Shown here: piece after piece, positions 17,901 through 25,006 of the stretch
Position numbering within the stretch: position 1 is the stretch's first letter
How the letters are laid out: the number at the start of each line of letters is the position of its first letter
Origin: Bifidobacterium aquikefiri
GTDB taxonomy: Bacteria > Actinomycetota > Actinomycetes > Actinomycetales > Bifidobacteriaceae
DNA length: 64,000 nucleotides
Assembly: GCF_002259795.1 (NCBI RefSeq)
Contig: NZ_MWXA01000001.1
Span: 112,600-176,599 of the forward strand
Direction: 5' to 3'
Notes under the pieces: model-generated
Seen by the model: only the letters and a program-made list of their open reading frames with translations
Told to the model about the DNA's origin: nothing
Databases searched by the model: none
Translations under genes and position numbers: made by a program

Positions 17901-19140
17901 CCTTGGAAGCGGCGCGCACGGCAGTGACCGTGTTCGCGTTTCTGTCCCAGTTGATCGTGAACTGACCGGATACATCCTTATTACCGTCCGACGTGTCCAC
18001 GAGCTTGTAGTTGCTGATGCCATAGCTCACGCCGTTCGGGGTGATCGTATCCTTGATGGTCATCTCATAGCCACCACGACCGGTACCGGTCGTGATCGTC
18101 GTACGATTCACCATCTGGTCGGCGGAAGTACCCTCTTCGATGCTCTTACCAGGCTTCACGGGAGGCACGGCGGCAACCGAGAACGATTCAGACGCCTCAG
18201 GATCCGTGGTATCCACGGCAGCCTGCATCTTGCCCTGCTTGGCTACCTGCACGTCAAACCAGTACGTGCCTTCCTGCCAATGCGACATGCCAAAGTCGGA
18301 AGGCGTGAAATCGGGCGAGTTCTTCGAACCATCATTACGGATGGCCATGCTCTTCGTCACGCTTCTCGCGGCCACGTACCCGTTCCTCTGCCCGTCATAG
18401 TGCATGATGACCTTCGCCGTAAGGTTCTCGCTCAGCGAGGAACCATTGTTCGACGTGGTGATCACGTCATGCACGGCAGCGGTGGAACCCACCTTCATCG
18501 AGGCGGCAGACGCCTGCTTGGTGGACACGGAAAGCTTGTATGCAACCGGTGGTTCGTCGCTGGAAAGGACGATGACAATGATTCCTGGTGTCTTCGCGGC
18601 CTCGCGTGCCACCAGAGCATTGATGGTGGTCACACCATTGGAGAATGGTGTGGTGGTCTGATAGGCCACGCCTTCATGTGAGTAGCTTTTACCCTGTGTC
18701 TCGGCATTCCAGGCAGAAGCCCATTGCGATGTAGTGAAGCCGCCTGTGCTGCCGGTGTACTTTCCGTCAGTGGAAACCGCACCAACGCTCACCAATCTGC
18801 AACCGGCATTCGTGTCACCGTTATGCTTGGTAGCATAACGAGACTGGCATTCACTGACCGCACTATTCAACGCTGTATTCGCTGACGCATCCGCAGGATG
18901 TGAAGCGTCGTTATAGGAAGTCAATCCCATCGCGGCCAACGCTATATCCACATTCCCTAGTGTGGGAGCACCATAACTGTCTTGGTAAGTGAAACTGATC
19001 TGACCGTCACCACCGGAACCTGTACCGCCGCCACCTGATCCGCCGCCACCGTCAGCATACGCGGCAAGCGGTGAAACCGATGTGGAAAGTGCAGCGACCA
19101 AGGCAGCCGCTATGGTCGTTCCCTTCTTCCAATTCCTCAT
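14965..19140 (-). CDS. Wall-anchored AgI/II-like adhesin (aggregation substance type)
   Basis: 1391 residues. A signal peptide (cleavage after AYA, residue 29) leads into a Gly-rich linker. At least three similar all-beta units follow in the second half (starting near 675, 843 and 1023), each with an opening like DGKTVFPGQKVEY and a VTDSYDQYL-type segment, as in AgI/II C-terminal isopeptide domains; earlier units look related. The end is a sorting signal: LAKTG at about 1346, a hydrophobic stretch and a charged tail, which fits an LAxTG-type sortase. In pCF10 the matching protein PrgB clumps cells and aids transfer, so a mating-pair adhesin is the likely role. AAGGGAAG precedes the ATG. Confidence 0.88.
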   Translation of the reverse strand: MRNWKKGTTIAAALVAALSTSVSPLAAYADGGGGSGGGGTGSGGDGQISFTYQDSYGAPTLGNVDIALAAMGLTSYNDASHPADASANTALNSAVSECQSRYATKHNGDTNAGCRLVSVGAVSTDGKYTGSTGGFTTSQWASAWNAETQGKSYSHEGVAYQTTTPFSNGVTTINALVAREAAKTPGIIVIVLSSDEPPVAYKLSVSTKQASAASMKVGSTAAVHDVITTSNNGSSLSENLTAKVIMHYDGQRNGYVAARSVTKSMAIRNDGSKNSPDFTPSDFGMSHWQEGTYWFDVQVAKQGKMQAAVDTTDPEASESFSVAAVPPVKPGKSIEEGTSADQMVNRTTITTGTGRGGYEMTIKDTITPNGVSYGISNYKLVDTSDGNKDVSGQFTINWDRNANTVTAVRAASKGEMPSDHTFTFSFDVTVAKPDFSKVDDVASVKWNQEPSVNTDDKSFPTWRPNPDKSWIKYVDGKWQAVIDPSRSNQTGADTETFLDGDKVGSVVNGTVAAHLIQAPTKLTLTDDWAKADYIFDAADASKIRVYEADASSEKQSSVADIANTGTDVTDQFTITVNGTTATATAKAGYLTSLKGLAKAQQITLLIPGTINFANGGGAKQVRSDFGKNAGDELTFCTNPAGVNDGAGLTNAGSETLNTQSEDTNQPEICGYVPPVTKDVLAEASQGGDQSSVDGKTVFPGQKVEYKLETTPKLPANLAYQVTNVGVTDSYDQYLNVDKQTLEVTDLNTGNIIPKSQYTNTWDDTAHTVRIAFSDAWVKANWKAGSNPRIIVRFEGTVSKDAPANTKVDNQWKLTLNNSITPSNIVENTPPDDNPSKQDTQKDAKINIDGKTAVLGDRIYYRVNLDASKLDNTAYVVQRLGMVDDYDEQYLKLDTTGIHVLDAQGSDVTGKFNIQEKDGIVYAFFKTVDTTIPATGETVKGDPQPSDLKAYSTEKLDPLTSPAIDQKVLGQTYQIVLPMTVKAVKDGYTVKNTAIQVTNNEQKLTNTVSNPLKEINPSKDVTVNVGGASADGQSIYLNHLFLYQLDSSTLHTNRAYKEITDWKITDGYDQSHDRYTGQWAVYATKDVVEYQDGKAVTLAAKGDRIAGSGVDSTKFGGDLFTASDKDGVLTVTATARYLAIASSNDTTEQGWRAYVQMERIKTGDVKNQFVETLNGQDRPSNVVVTHTPDQTPSISIEKYDAKSGMKAGDRNDPKDALDVTGDTQIVFHITNTGKASLSKIDLKDQTIAGSGTVVDFKYPANWNTLVLKPGASVDVTGTLKGTKSNDHHTDRAKVTAQPIIDCPAIDTDPFDGKNPTVDPSKVCYDTAISAHDDWNGYNKPAPAKNALAKTGADIFWLAAAVVLLAGGGAGLFLYRRSLALSDASGKDTDSKE

Positions 19141-19270
19141 ATTCTTCCCTTATCATTAAGGGGCAGCCCCTTGTGGGTTGCCCTAACAGGCCCCTGCTAT
19201 CGCGTTCATCCGGCAAAAGAGAACCGCGGTAGCGGGGACGCACTTGGTGTTTGCCGTGCGTGCGGACACG

Positions 19271-20143
19271 TCACGGCGTGGACAGGTCATCGTCGGTCGG
19301 CAAACCCAACCGTTGCAGTGCCTGGATGCCGGTGATGCCCGTGTTCAACAGTTTGGCCAGGGTGACCGCGAGACCGTCGGGAGTGGCGTTCTCCTCGTCC
19401 CTGCGCAGCAAGGCGAGCACGTGCGTGCATTTCCAGGTGTGCGTGTGAGCATGGCCGGATGGGTGGCGGGCCTTGACCGTGAGGTTGAGTTCAAGGCCGC
19501 GTCTGAGCCAGTTGCGGAAACTGGCATCCCAGTCGGCACTGACCTGTGCCGAGGAGAGGCAACGGTCACGGAATTTCGCAAACTCCGCATCACAGTCCAG
19601 ACCAAGGGTGGTGGCGAGAGCGTGGTGCGCACTATCAGGCCGCCAGTCGCCGATTCCGCTCATCGTGGGTCGGCGTCGACGGTGGGGAAGTTTCTCACCC
19701 GGGTTATTGGTCGGGTTATATGGTTCGTGCGCACCGTGTTGCATGTCTACGGGGCTGTGATTGCACCCCTGGACAGCGCTTGCTGCATCCCTGTGAACAT
19801 CCACGGGTGCAGGATCTGCACCCGTAACGGTCGTGTCCTCCGCCCGGTGTCTCGTTGTTCGCAGGTTCAGGTCCCATACCGTGGGGCGATGATTGCCGGG
19901 CAGGTACGAGGCGAGCCGCTGGTCGCCGTGCCGTATCGCTCCGGACCGTTCCAGCAGGCGCAGCTTGTACTGCACCGTGCGGCGTGACACCTCGGCGATC
20001 CGGGACAGCGTCGCCAGGCTGGGGTAGGCGCCGGTGCCGTCGGGATTGGCGTAATCACCCAAGGCGATCAGGATCACCTTCGCGGTCGCGTCCTTGCCCG
20101 TGGGCGCCTCGTTCAACGCCCACAGCATGCTGCGCAGACTCAT
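19271..20143 (-). CDS. Replication-type helix-turn-helix protein
   Basis: 290 residues from ATG at 20143, which overlaps the stop of the upstream gene (ATGA). The N-terminal 90 residues are an HTH_36-like winged helix (YPSLATLSRIAEVSRRTVQYKL would be the recognition region), as in phage O-like and plasmid replication proteins. The C-terminal part has WDASFRNWLRRG, common in such proteins. It may start replication of the excised element or act as a regulator. It is the third gene of a leftward operon with the XRE and excisionase-like genes. Confidence 0.7.
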   Translation of the reverse strand: MSLRSMLWALNEAPTGKDATAKVILIALGDYANPDGTGAYPSLATLSRIAEVSRRTVQYKLRLLERSGAIRHGDQRLASYLPGNHRPTVWDLNLRTTRHRAEDTTVTGADPAPVDVHRDAASAVQGCNHSPVDMQHGAHEPYNPTNNPGEKLPHRRRRPTMSGIGDWRPDSAHHALATTLGLDCDAEFAKFRDRCLSSAQVSADWDASFRNWLRRGLELNLTVKARHPSGHAHTHTWKCTHVLALLRRDEENATPDGLAVTLAKLLNTGITGIQALQRLGLPTDDDLSTP

Positions 20144-20367
20144 GAGCGTCGCCTGCGATGGATCCTCGTGGTGCTGCGCACCTCGACGAGCCGTTCGTCC
20201 AGATGCTCGATGCTGTCCGTGGACACCCGATACTGGCGTGAGGGCTGGCATACGCGCAGCACACCCTCCCTGCCGAGCTTGAGGATCTGGCGACGATCCA
20301 TGCCCAGCATGAGCGACGCCTCACTCAGATTCACCCACTTCGGCACGAACCCGCCACCGCTACTCAT
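20140..20367 (-). CDS. Excisionase-like MerR/HTH_17 DNA-binding protein
   Basis: 75 residues. The core VNLSEASLMLGMDRRQILKL is a winged HTH with the LxEA...L pattern of excisionases, followed by RQYRVSTDSIEHLDERL. ATG 20367 is chosen for the GGAGAAGGGG site before it; it overlaps the end of the preceding gene by 8 bases. As a small basic DNA-bending protein it probably directs excision with the integrase. Confidence 0.75.
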   Translation of the reverse strand: MSSGGGFVPKWVNLSEASLMLGMDRRQILKLGREGVLRVCQPSRQYRVSTDSIEHLDERLVEVRSTTRIHRRRRS

Positions 20368-20650
20368 GATCGGCCCCTTCTCCCGCAACCCCATGATGCG
20401 TGTCCGGCACCGGTGTGGCCGTCTCTTCGTCGGGGCTCACCAGTGTCTCGATGTCGACATGGAAGGCTCGCGCCAGCATCTCCAGCTCATGCACATCGAA
20501 CGGTGACGTGGAGGGGAAGCGCAGCCGACGGATCAAAGTCACCCGAGGGATCCCCGTCAGCTGCGAGGCACGCAGCACGGAAGCGCCCGACCGGGTGATG
20601 ACCGCCGCGACATGGTGCGCGACGAGTGTCGCGAAACTTGAACTGTCCAT
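20360..20650 (-). CDS. HTH regulator, first gene of the excision/replication operon
   Basis: 96 residues from ATG 20650 (in-frame ATGs at 20659 and 20671 are possible). SVLRASQLTGIPRVTLIRRL is an XRE-type HTH, followed by DVHELEMLARAFHVDIETLV. A TTGACA at 20682-20687, spacer 17 and a weak TTACCA put the transcription start close to ATG 20650, so the mRNA may be leaderless. It faces the ImmR-like gene across 95 bases, as Cro-like and CI-like genes do. Confidence 0.75.
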   Translation of the reverse strand: MDSSSFATLVAHHVAAVITRSGASVLRASQLTGIPRVTLIRRLRFPSTSPFDVHELEMLARAFHVDIETLVSPDEETATPVPDTHHGVAGEGADHE

Positions 20651-20745
20651 GAAAGACATGGTAATGCCCAAACAGGCAGCATGTCAATATCGGAGGTGCC
20701 CATATAGGACTTGATAATGACTGTTCAGTGTTATAGAGTGTCCAT

Positions 20746-21135
20746 ATGGACATGAACGAAGCTACAGCGAAGACCATAGCATCCGAACGATCGGCTGCGG
20801 GGCTGACGATCAAACGGCTCGCGGAACGCTCGGGCGTCCCCGAACGCACTTTGATCCGCATCCTCAAGAACGAGCGTGACATCAAGGTCACCCAACTCGC
20901 CCAACTCGCCGAAGTGTTCGGCGTCTACCCCCACGAACTCATCCAATCCGCCGAAGCGTTCATCGAACGCGACCAGCGCGGACCCGTCACCCTTGGGGAG
21001 CCGCAGCCCAGCGAACTGTCCGAAGCGGACAAGACAGCGTACGTGCTCAACAAGATAGGCAACCATGACGTCAGGCTCGCGGCATCGCACGACCCCAACA
21101 AATGGGCTGAGGCGGCAGGCGGCGATGGACGATAA
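20746..21135 (+). CDS. XRE-family repressor (ImmR/CI-like)
   Basis: 129 residues. The HTH is LTIKRLAERSGVPERTLIRI with VTQLAQLAEVFGV after it. The C-terminal half is short and variable. It overlaps the downstream ImmA-type protease gene by 11 bases, the pair that in ICEBs1 represses and then releases excision. TATAGA at 20732-20737 stands 8 bases from the ATG and no ribosome site exists, so it may be leaderless. It probably represses the divergent excision operon. Confidence 0.82.
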   Translation: MDMNEATAKTIASERSAAGLTIKRLAERSGVPERTLIRILKNERDIKVTQLAQLAEVFGVYPHELIQSAEAFIERDQRGPVTLGEPQPSELSEADKTAYVLNKIGNHDVRLAASHDPNKWAEAAGGDGR

Positions 21136-21610
21136 CAGGCGCATCCTCCCCGATTTCCTGCACCGGACATACACGCAGATCATCAACGACACCGAGCACC
21201 TCGACGTGAGCGTCGTCAACACCCTGCTTCCGGGGGATCTCACCGGAATATACGATGAAGCAACGAAGCTCATCCTCATAGACCAGCGGCTCATCAGCGC
21301 CCAGCAACGCTGCACCCTGGCACACGAACTCGTGCACTGGGAGCACGCCGATGAAACCTGTTCGGGAACCCTGGGCTCGAAGATCGAGCGGCACACCCGC
21401 ATGGAAACCGCATCCAAGCTCATACGGCCGTGCGAATACGCCCTCGCCGAGAACGAATACGACGGCGACACCTACGCCATCGCCTGCGAACTGGACGTCA
21501 CCGTGCAAGTCATCGAAGACTTCCGCAACTACCTCGCAATGGTCCCTGCCATGACAGACCGTCGGCAACAGGCATTTTGCCAAAGCCGAAGATCGACGGG
21601 TGGCATCTGA
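21125..21610 (+). CDS. ImmA/IrrE-family metallopeptidase
   Basis: 161 residues from ATG 21125 within the end of the repressor gene. The zinc motif HELVHWEH (near residue 68) is clear, with LAHELVHWEHAD typical of ImmA/IrrE. In ICEBs1 ImmA cleaves the repressor ImmR after DNA damage or quorum signals. Here it is likely the protease that triggers excision of this element. The integrase gene converges 15 bases downstream. Confidence 0.85.
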   Translation: MDDNRRILPDFLHRTYTQIINDTEHLDVSVVNTLLPGDLTGIYDEATKLILIDQRLISAQQRCTLAHELVHWEHADETCSGTLGSKIERHTRMETASKLIRPCEYALAENEYDGDTYAIACELDVTVQVIEDFRNYLAMVPAMTDRRQQAFCQSRRSTGGI

Positions 21611-21625
21611 CAGCCAGGGGAGGAA

Positions 21626-22945
21626 TCAGCCTTGCTTCTTCGCTTGTTTGCCCGTTTCATGCCGCATCATGGCGGTGGAGAGTTGTGATGACAGCTGTTC
21701 GTTCTGCTTTCTGAGTTCCTGTATGCGCTGATCATTATCCTCTATACGGGAGCGCAGCGACTCGACGGTATCATCACCGGGAATGAGCGAGCCTACCTGG
21801 CGGGCGAGGTACCTTGACCGCGACTGGACACTGTGCTGATACCGCATCGCGGTCTGCGGATCCGAATGACCGGCCGCATCCATGATCTCACGCACCGTTG
21901 CACCCTGCTGGGCCAGCAACGTCAACGCCGTATGACGCAAATCATGGAAACGAAGATCCTTGCGCCCTGCCTGGATTCTGGCCTTGTCATACCAGCCTCT
22001 GAGCGTGTTGGGGTGCAACGGGGCTGAACTGTCAGTGACACCGGGGAAAATAAAAGCACCAGCTTCGGGACCGGTAAGGTCGACCAGCGTCTCCATCATT
22101 GGTTTCAATTGTGGGGGTATGCTCTCATCGCGTTCACTGTGCTCGGTTTTGGTGCTGCCAATAAGCTCCGGTCCAATGGTCTTGCGGCTCGTACGAATAT
22201 GAAGCACCATATGGTCCAGATCGATGCTGCTTCTGGTGAGCGCGCAGATCTCGCCGATGCGAGGGCCGTTGCAGAATACGGCGATGTACACCGCCGCGCG
22301 ATACCGTTCGGGCATGGCCTCGTAGATCATGCGTACCTGTGCGAGCGTGGCGGGCACCGTCTCGGTGTTGCGACGCTGTGATGGTGTCATGATGGTGCAG
22401 GGATTCCTGGGAATCAGGGGGCTTTCCCCATCAGGTCCGGGACTGCTGGCGGATGCCAACACGCTCTTGAGCACTTTGAGTGCATTGATGCACATGCTGC
22501 GCTGCGAGTGATCCAACCCGTCCCACCACCGATCCACATCACGGCTCGTAATCTCGGCCAAGCGTCGTTTGCCGAAAAACGGGAGGATATGGTTCGTCGC
22601 GTCCTTGCGTATCCTGTAGACCGTGCCTGCCTGGAGTTGGTCGCCCGACCGGGTACGTCGCAGACCCAGCCATTGTTCAAAGTATTGGGCGAAGGTCAAC
22701 GAGCGACGCTGCTGTTCCCGAAGGATCTCCCTTTCAGGCTGCCATGAATGGGCGTCGATACGAAGCTTGGCGTCCCTGAGCCACACCAGTGCACCGGCCT
22801 CGTCTTCGATGTCGAAGCTGGCATACTGACGCTCCCTCAATCCAGGCCACTTATCAAAAGCCCAGAAGGGCGTCAGATAACTCGCCTCTATCCACGCGCT
22901 CGTCCGATTGCTCTTGTGCCGAAGCGTACCGAATCTCCGAGTCAT
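21626..22945 (-). CDS. Tyrosine-family site-specific integrase
   Basis: 439 residues from ATG 22945, with AGGAGG 5 bases upstream. The N-terminal arm- and core-binding domains are followed by the catalytic domain: Arg in NGPRIGEI, HDLRHTALTLL with His and Arg, AAGHSDPQTAMRYQH with His and the Tyr nucleophile. A coiled coil (RIEDNDQRIQELRKQNEQL) ends it. It lies beside the tRNA-Ala 3' end, as expected for an integrase that uses it as attB. Gene direction is away from the tRNA. Confidence 0.93.
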   Translation of the reverse strand: MTRRFGTLRHKSNRTSAWIEASYLTPFWAFDKWPGLRERQYASFDIEDEAGALVWLRDAKLRIDAHSWQPEREILREQQRRSLTFAQYFEQWLGLRRTRSGDQLQAGTVYRIRKDATNHILPFFGKRRLAEITSRDVDRWWDGLDHSQRSMCINALKVLKSVLASASSPGPDGESPLIPRNPCTIMTPSQRRNTETVPATLAQVRMIYEAMPERYRAAVYIAVFCNGPRIGEICALTRSSIDLDHMVLHIRTSRKTIGPELIGSTKTEHSERDESIPPQLKPMMETLVDLTGPEAGAFIFPGVTDSSAPLHPNTLRGWYDKARIQAGRKDLRFHDLRHTALTLLAQQGATVREIMDAAGHSDPQTAMRYQHSVQSRSRYLARQVGSLIPGDDTVESLRSRIEDNDQRIQELRKQNEQLSSQLSTAMMRHETGKQAKKQG

Positions 22946-23096
22946 AACATCCTCCTGCACCCGTGAACCATGCTGCTTTTACCACATGAATTACCACGCC
23001 AAACAGGAAACAGCAAGCGAAAACACGGCATTGCACGTCAAGACAGACCAACCGGGAAACCATGGAAGCACAAGGGGAAAACACTGAAATGGCAAC

Positions 23097-23124
23097 AAAA
23101 AAGGCCGGTCACGACGGACCGGCC
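23097..23124 (-). terminator. Intrinsic terminator of the tRNA operon
   Basis: A perfect 8-bp stem (23103-23110 with 23117-23124) with a 6-base loop and, read leftward, six Ts (23097-23102). It stops transcription of the tRNA pair before the integrase. It lies on the element side of the tRNA-Ala 3' end. Confidence 0.85.
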
Positions 23125-23136
23125 CTTTGATAACCG

Positions 23137-23160
23137 TGGAGCTAGGGAGAGTCGAACTCC
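23137..23160. other. Putative attachment site (right end of the element) in tRNA-Ala 3' part
   Basis: Inferred from the integrase gene about 190 bases away, the change of gene content and base composition, and the tRNA 3' end facing the element. The exact core cannot be set without the left copy. Confidence 0.5.
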
Positions 23161-23209
23161 CGACCCTCTGCTTGCAAAGCAGATGCGCTACCAGCTGCGC
23201 CATAGCCCC
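23137..23209 (-). tRNA. tRNA-Ala (TGC)
   Basis: 73 nt; GGGGCTA pairs with TAGCTCC and the discriminator is A. The anticodon loop CTTTGCAAG gives TGC, and the T-loop GTTCGACTC is standard. CCA is not encoded. Its 3' end is the boundary of the conjugative element, the likely attachment site; the second copy lies outside the window. Confidence 0.96.
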
Positions 23210-23234
23210 GAATTGCCAAATACTTAACTTAGCG

Positions 23235-23308
23235 TGGGCCCGGGAGGACTTGAACCTCCGACCTCATCCTTATCAGGGATGCGCTCTAACCACCTGAGCT
23301 ACGGGCCC
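23235..23308 (-). tRNA. tRNA-Ile (GAT)
   Basis: 74 nt; acceptor GGGCCCG pairs with CGGGCCC, anticodon loop CTGATAAGG gives GAT, T-loop GTTCAAGTC. It is 25 bases upstream of tRNA-Ala in the same transcript. Confidence 0.96.
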
Positions 23309-23339
23309 GCTTTTGTGCGTGTAAAACACACAAAGAGAT

Positions 23340-23368
23340 ACAATACAGTCTTAGTCTCATGAAGTCAA
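23340..23368 (-). promoter_or_regulatory. Promoter of the tRNA-Ile/tRNA-Ala operon
   Basis: Read leftward: -35 TTGACT (23368-23363), a 17-base spacer and -10 TATTGT (23345-23340), about 32 bases before tRNA-Ile. Confidence 0.75.
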
Positions 23369-23536
23369 TTCCACCGTGTCGTTGTCAAGGTCGTTGTCAA
23401 GCATGAATTTTCCTATTGCTGCCGCGCCTTACCAACCGGGGAACAGCGTCATGTTCTATGCTGGTTGAGCGAATATAACAGGAAATAATGGCAGGATGGT
23501 TGCACGATTATCCGCATCGCTGCAACGTGCAGGCAT

Positions 23537-24217
23537 GTGCGGGATGAACCTGAATTGGTGGAGTCGAATGGCAAGGATTGGTTGCAGAGCAAGGTGAGTG
23601 TTGTTTATAGGGGTGCTACGGGGCGGACTGCCCGAACGAGCGTGGTTCGTGTAGCCGAAATCCACGGCAGACCGGTCACGATAACTCGCAAGCCCGTGAA
23701 GAACATGTATCTGCGCATTCAGAGCAAGGACGGCAGAATCAGCGTCACTGCACCATTTCGGATATCTGATGGCACAATCCGAGATTTTATTGAGAATCGA
23801 TGGGATTGGATTGAACATGCCGAAAAGGAGCTCAACAAGGCAAGAAATGCTGCTATGGAGTCGGGAACGAGCCACGTCTGGTCGACAGCCAGGAAAAGGG
23901 AGGCTCGGCAAAGGATGAATGATGTCCTGCCTGCATTGCTGAATAAGTGGCTGCCGATTGTTGGCCGTGAACCGAGTAACATTTCCTTGAGACTCATGAC
24001 AACCCGCTGGGGATCGTGCACGCCAGCCACACGGCGAATTCGCCTGAATCTAGAGCTGGCATGGCTCGAACCTGAGCTACTTGAATATGTGCTGGTCCAT
24101 GAGCTGACGCACCTCTGGGCCTCAGGGCATGGCGCATCATTCCAGCGCTATATGACCACATTCATGCCCGACTGGAAACACCGCCGCCGCACCCTCAATC
24201 GACACATCATCGGCTGA
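23537..24217 (+). CDS. YgjP/DUF45-type zinc metallopeptidase
   Basis: 226 residues from GTG 23537 (start uncertain; GTG 23594 is an alternative). The C-terminal half carries HELTHLWASGHGASF with the HExxH zinc site and a third His, and MTTRWGSC upstream, both hallmarks of the YgjP-like (DUF45) family. The cellular role of the family is poorly known. First chromosomal protein gene after the element. Confidence 0.85.
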   Translation: MRDEPELVESNGKDWLQSKVSVVYRGATGRTARTSVVRVAEIHGRPVTITRKPVKNMYLRIQSKDGRISVTAPFRISDGTIRDFIENRWDWIEHAEKELNKARNAAMESGTSHVWSTARKREARQRMNDVLPALLNKWLPIVGREPSNISLRLMTTRWGSCTPATRRIRLNLELAWLEPELLEYVLVHELTHLWASGHGASFQRYMTTFMPDWKHRRRTLNRHIIG

Positions 24218-24268
24218 TTCCCGGACTCTGCTGCACACGTTGCGCTTCCAGAGTCTTAAATACAGAAA

Positions 24269-24336
24269 CAGTGCGCTTTTGGAGTCACTTTTGGGTGAAA
24301 AGCTGAAAAGCTGAAAAGCGACTCCAAAACACACTG
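24269..24336. terminator. Bidirectional terminator between metallopeptidase and Dps genes
   Basis: A perfect 10-bp inverted repeat (24277-24286 with 24320-24329) flanked by a further CAGTG/CACTG pair. The A- and T-rich edges of the stem suit both strands. The loop holds tandem GCTGAAAA units. Confidence 0.65.
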
Positions 24337-24362
24337 TATGAAATCTCTATATGAGAGAGAAC

Positions 24363-24842
24363 TCAGATTAAGTGGCTTCTCATGAACCACTGGAAGGTTT
24401 CGAGCTTCTGCACGTGGTCCTGTATGATGTTGGAGCTGACAACATCCAGCTCATCCAGCTCCTTGATGGCCTCGCGGTCATCGGCAATAAATGAATCATA
24501 GAAGCCACACAGCGCCTTCAGATAGTCAAGAGTGGATTTACGGCCACTCAGGTCGACACCCTTCCACGTGCGGTTACGAATGATTGCCTCTGGGCGTCCA
24601 TCTGGTGAACCACCGAGGGTTGCAATGCGTTCTGCGGTCTCATCGGCCATATCTCTGACCTCGTCAACCTGTGGATCAATCATCAAATGCACTGCAATGA
24701 AGTTTGGACCGGTTACGTTCCAGTGAGCATGCTTGAGCACGAGTGAAGCCTCTTGTTCTTGGCTCAGTCTGTTCTGCAAAATGGAGATAATCTTCTCGGA
24801 AGCTGCCTCATCAAGTCCGGGAACCGTAAAAGTCAATGCCAT
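24363..24842 (-). CDS. dps: Dps-family ferritin-like DNA-protecting protein
   Basis: 159 residues from ATG 24842, with GAAGGAG upstream. The motif HAHWNVTGPNF and the later VDEVRDMADETAERI contain the ferroxidase His, Asp and Glu ligands at the dimer interface. It would form a 12-mer that stores iron and protects DNA from peroxide. Length is normal for the family. Confidence 0.92.
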   Translation of the reverse strand: MALTFTVPGLDEAASEKIISILQNRLSQEQEASLVLKHAHWNVTGPNFIAVHLMIDPQVDEVRDMADETAERIATLGGSPDGRPEAIIRNRTWKGVDLSGRKSTLDYLKALCGFYDSFIADDREAIKELDELDVVSSNIIQDHVQKLETFQWFMRSHLI

Positions 24843-25006
24843 AAGAACTCCTTCGTATACTGTTTCGCATTCCATCGTTTTCGTTGGTGCGATTCAACAG
24901 ATGGAATCTTTACCTATTGCACCCTGATCACTACAGTAAAGGCCACATTCTAGAAGTCAAATCAGTGAAATGTGAACGTTTATGGGCATTCAAATGCCTT
25001 CCGGTC

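Noticed and set aside
22970..23227. Short protein frame over the tRNA-Ala gene
   Set aside because: It overlaps a complete tRNA and its terminator; its apparent similarity to other proteins comes from mis-annotated tRNA regions.
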